From: Roseiarcus sp963764955
GTDB lineage: Bacteria; Pseudomonadota; Alphaproteobacteria; Rhizobiales; Beijerinckiaceae
NCBI GenBank assembly: GCA_963764955.1
Contig: CAVXVE010000015.1
Location: forward strand, 62,001-126,000
DNA length: 64,000 nt
Direction of reading: 5' to 3'
Position 1 is the first letter of the stretch; each line of letters opens with the position of its first letter. Positions 62,163 through 64,000 of the stretch are shown piece after piece. The position numbers and the translations under genes were made by a program. A model generated the notes under the pieces. It made no database searches, was not told the origin of the DNA, and was given only the letters and a program-made list of their open reading frames with translations.

Positions 62163-62530
62163 GGGCGGGCTTTTCGCGCGGCCCGCCCGCGCTGGCAAGA
62201 TCGAACGGCCGCGCCGCCGACAAGTCTCGTCCCGCGCGCCGCTGCTTCACGTGGGCGGCGCTGCATGGCGTGTTGAGGTCGCGCGGCCCTGCACCAATTC
62301 AAACGGACGAATGGGGGTGCGCGATGGTTTTTCGGTATCGAGTCTTATCGCAGATGATATTGGACGCCGTGTAATTGTTAAGATATCTGCCTCGAACAAA
62401 CCTACAAATGAAGCGGACACGGCCCTCCGCGCAGCTGACGAGCTGCGGGGCGGCGAGGCGGATTGCATTTGAGCCGGCGGGCTACCGGAAACTTTGGAAT
62501 GTGCGGCTTGGTCGGGATTGGGAGTGCGCA
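62163..62530. other. intergenic region ahead of the mscS-like gene
   Basis: There are 368 bases without a clear gene. It contains an open frame (start ATG 62312, reading MGVRDGFSVSSLIADDIGRR, stop 62470) of 53 codons that I cannot support, and a lower-GC patch at 62335-62420 likely to include the promoter of the downstream channel gene. A small palindrome GCAGCTGACGAGCTGC lies at about 62434. Confidence 0.35.
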
Positions 62531-64000
62531 ATGTTGATTGGGGACAAAAGGCTAATTCAGTTTATCGCGGCGATTGGGCTTTCATTTGCTCTCAGCGTCG
62601 GACCGCCGTCGGCATCTCGCGCCGAGGACGACGCGGCCTCCGCCCCTGCGGCTTCGGACGCGAAGACCGCGGCCAAGGAGGCCGAGCCGGTCACCACCAA
62701 AGATCCTCAGATTGCCCTCGATGATCTCGAGCTCCTGCTGGAGCCGATGACCAAAGAAGAGACGGAGACCGAGGCCAAGGGTTGGTATGCGCTGTTGAGG
62801 GCGAAAGAGCGCGAAATCACCGTGGCCGAGCTGGATGTGCGCCGCAAGAACCGCGAAATCGCGCAGTTGGAGAAACAGAAGACGGCCGCGGCGGATCTGG
62901 CGAAAGCCACCGAAGAGGTCAAAGCGGCGACATCCGACAAGGACAAGGAGGCGGCCGCCCAGCACCTCGCGGAAGCGCAGAAAAATCTGGCCCAGACGGT
63001 CAAAACCGCAAGCAAGGAGACTGCAAAGGAGGATAAGAAGGCCGAGGCGACCACGGCCGCGATGGCCAAACAAGCCGCGGCGGCCCCTCCGCCGGCCGCC
63101 ACGGTTGATTCCGGGACCGCAGCAGCAGGCACGAAGGTCATGCCGGCTGCGGCGGGCGACAAGGAGGTGTTACAGAAAGCGGCCGAATCCGCGGCGAAGA
63201 AATCCGGCGGCGCTGGCGACGCCGCAAAGGTTGAGAAGGTGGTCGCAGCGACCGAGAAAGAAGCCGCGGCCACGGACCAAATCAAGACGCTGGCGGAATC
63301 AACGCCGGCCGCAGCCGGATCGGCGACAGCCGCAACCGCGCCCGGAGCGGCCACCGCCGCGGTCGCCGCTACGTCGAAAAAGGCCGAAAAGCTCGCCCAA
63401 AAGGCGGACGAAGCCACCGCCGCCAAGACCGACGTCAAGGTGCAGCTCGTCGATTACAGCACCCAATTGATGGGCGAGCGCACCGCGCTCACCGACCGCT
63501 TAAAACTCGTCCTCGACAAATTCGAGGCCAAGGGCGGCGACGGGAAGCCGTATCGTCTGTACATCGCCTCGATCGGCGGCATAAAGATCGACGTCTCGGA
63601 TCGGACCGCAACTCTGGCGAGAATTTCCGGCTGGCTGACCTCCGACGAGGGCGGCCTCAGGCTGGCGCGCGATGTCGGGACATTTCTCGCCTACATCATC
63701 GGGTCGATCATCGTCGCCAGGATCGTCCGCATGATCCTGCGCCGCGTCATGAGCGGGGATCACGTGACCTCGCAGCTCTTGCGCGATTTCATCATCTCGT
63801 CCTCGGGGCGGGTCATTGTCGCGATCGGCTTCCTGCTTGCATTGTCGGCGCTCGAGGTGAACCTGGCGCCGCTGCTCGCTGTCATCGGCGCGGCAGGCTT
63901 CGTCGTCGCTTTCGCATTGCAGGGCACGCTCAGCAATTTCGCCAGCGGCCTCCTCATCATGGTCTTCAAGCCGTTCGACGTCGGCGACGAGGTCGAGGTC
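62531..64000 (+). CDS. mechanosensitive ion channel, MscS family with long periplasmic region (3' end outside window)
   Basis: From ATG 62531 the partial protein of 490 codons starts MLIGDKRLIQFIAAIGLSFA with a signal peptide. It then has LDDLELLLEPMTKEETETEA, the opening of a family of large MscS proteins. An Ala/Lys/Glu-rich coiled-coil region runs to ~300 and transmembrane helices start near 380 (FLAYIIGSIIVARIVRMIL). The pore region is AAGFVVAFALQGTLSNFASG and LLIMVFKPFDVGDEVEV. It gates on membrane tension. The remaining C-terminal domain is beyond the window. Confidence 0.9.
   Translation, partial: MLIGDKRLIQFIAAIGLSFALSVGPPSASRAEDDAASAPAASDAKTAAKEAEPVTTKDPQIALDDLELLLEPMTKEETETEAKGWYALLRAKEREITVAELDVRRKNREIAQLEKQKTAAADLAKATEEVKAATSDKDKEAAAQHLAEAQKNLAQTVKTASKETAKEDKKAEATTAAMAKQAAAAPPPAATVDSGTAAAGTKVMPAAAGDKEVLQKAAESAAKKSGGAGDAAKVEKVVAATEKEAAATDQIKTLAESTPAAAGSATAATAPGAATAAVAATSKKAEKLAQKADEATAAKTDVKVQLVDYSTQLMGERTALTDRLKLVLDKFEAKGGDGKPYRLYIASIGGIKIDVSDRTATLARISGWLTSDEGGLRLARDVGTFLAYIIGSIIVARIVRMILRRVMSGDHVTSQLLRDFIISSSGRVIVAIGFLLALSALEVNLAPLLAVIGAAGFVVAFALQGTLSNFASGLLIMVFKPFDVGDEVEV

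Noticed and set aside
62835..63470. Arg/Pro/Lys-rich plus-strand frame
   Set aside because: It is a shifted reading of the Ala/Lys/Glu-rich coiled-coil region of the MscS-like gene, whose frame has a signal peptide and the pore motif.
1..64000. CRISPR array, tRNA or rRNA genes
   Set aside because: No regularly spaced direct repeats, no cloverleaf-like sequence with a TTCGA-type T arm that I could defend, and no rRNA segments were seen; a tRNA scan would be decisive.

Overview
The window is 64 kb of high-GC DNA from an alphaproteobacterium, most likely of the order Hyphomicrobiales (Rhizobiales). The evidence is the conserved rsfS-rlmH-envC-ctpA block, a four-subunit sarcosine oxidase operon, hopanoid (hpn) genes, a caa3-type CtaG next to SCO and PCuAC copper chaperones, and intergenic palindromic repeats of the rhizobial kind. 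A Beijerinckiaceae/Methylocystaceae-type host is plausible, but no diagnostic gene such as methane monooxygenase is present. No rRNA, tRNA or CRISPR array was seen.

Layout. 0-2.3 kb is a scrapyard: an IS110 transposase fragment, an Rv2179c-like exoribonuclease, an orphan BrnA-type antitoxin and an IS630 orfA with a slippery run. 2.3-5.3 kb holds a redoxin and remnants of a hopanoid locus (hpnK with a frame break, hpnJ with a large internal deletion, only the tail of hpnI) facing a decapitated sulfotransferase with a nonsense codon. 5.5-14.8 kb carries secreted proteins, a vWA-like DUF1194 protein, an FMN-binding protein, an esterase, an AlkA glycosylase, GluQRS, a large M23 peptidase, a GST and a quinone oxidoreductase. 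14.9-20.5 kb is an envelope and ribosome block: rsfS, rlmH, envC, two tandem ctpA-type proteases and a secreted protein, the last four start-stop overlapped. 20.5-25.5 kb has purH, three tandem paralogous ~80-residue secreted proteins, rsmB and leuD.

26-35 kb has a CbrA/NahK-like sensor kinase with an SLC5 transporter domain, a lower-GC patch with an orphan 3' end of glmS, cobT, a SnoaL-like protein, an O-methyltransferase, a MITE-like element, a KdgT permease and aroQ. 35-45 kb has an aldehyde dehydrogenase, a MetE-like protein, tadA, rluB with a long repetitive basic tail, rsmD, a malate/tartrate-type dehydrogenase, a PEP-CTERM protein and NDH-2. 45-54 kb has a phosphatase, a flavin monooxygenase, soxBDAG (N-methyl-glycine oxidation), an ECF sigma factor and a GFA-family protein. 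55-57.4 kb is a copper-delivery module for cytochrome oxidase (SCO, PCuAC, CtaG) bracketed by two copies of an SDR gene, one truncated. 57.5-64 kb has SDRs, a cupin, a UbiC-like secreted protein, an ABC-F protein and the start of an MscS channel.

Caution for every reader: at least twelve conserved genes or gene parts are broken by a single-base shift, and every one of the twelve I resolved is a +1 insertion. That one-sided bias looks like uncorrected sequencing insertions rather than gene decay, so purH, rsmB, tadA, rluB, soxA, soxG and the others are annotated as single genes spanning the break. The hopanoid deletions and the sulfotransferase stop are not explained this way and look like real decay.
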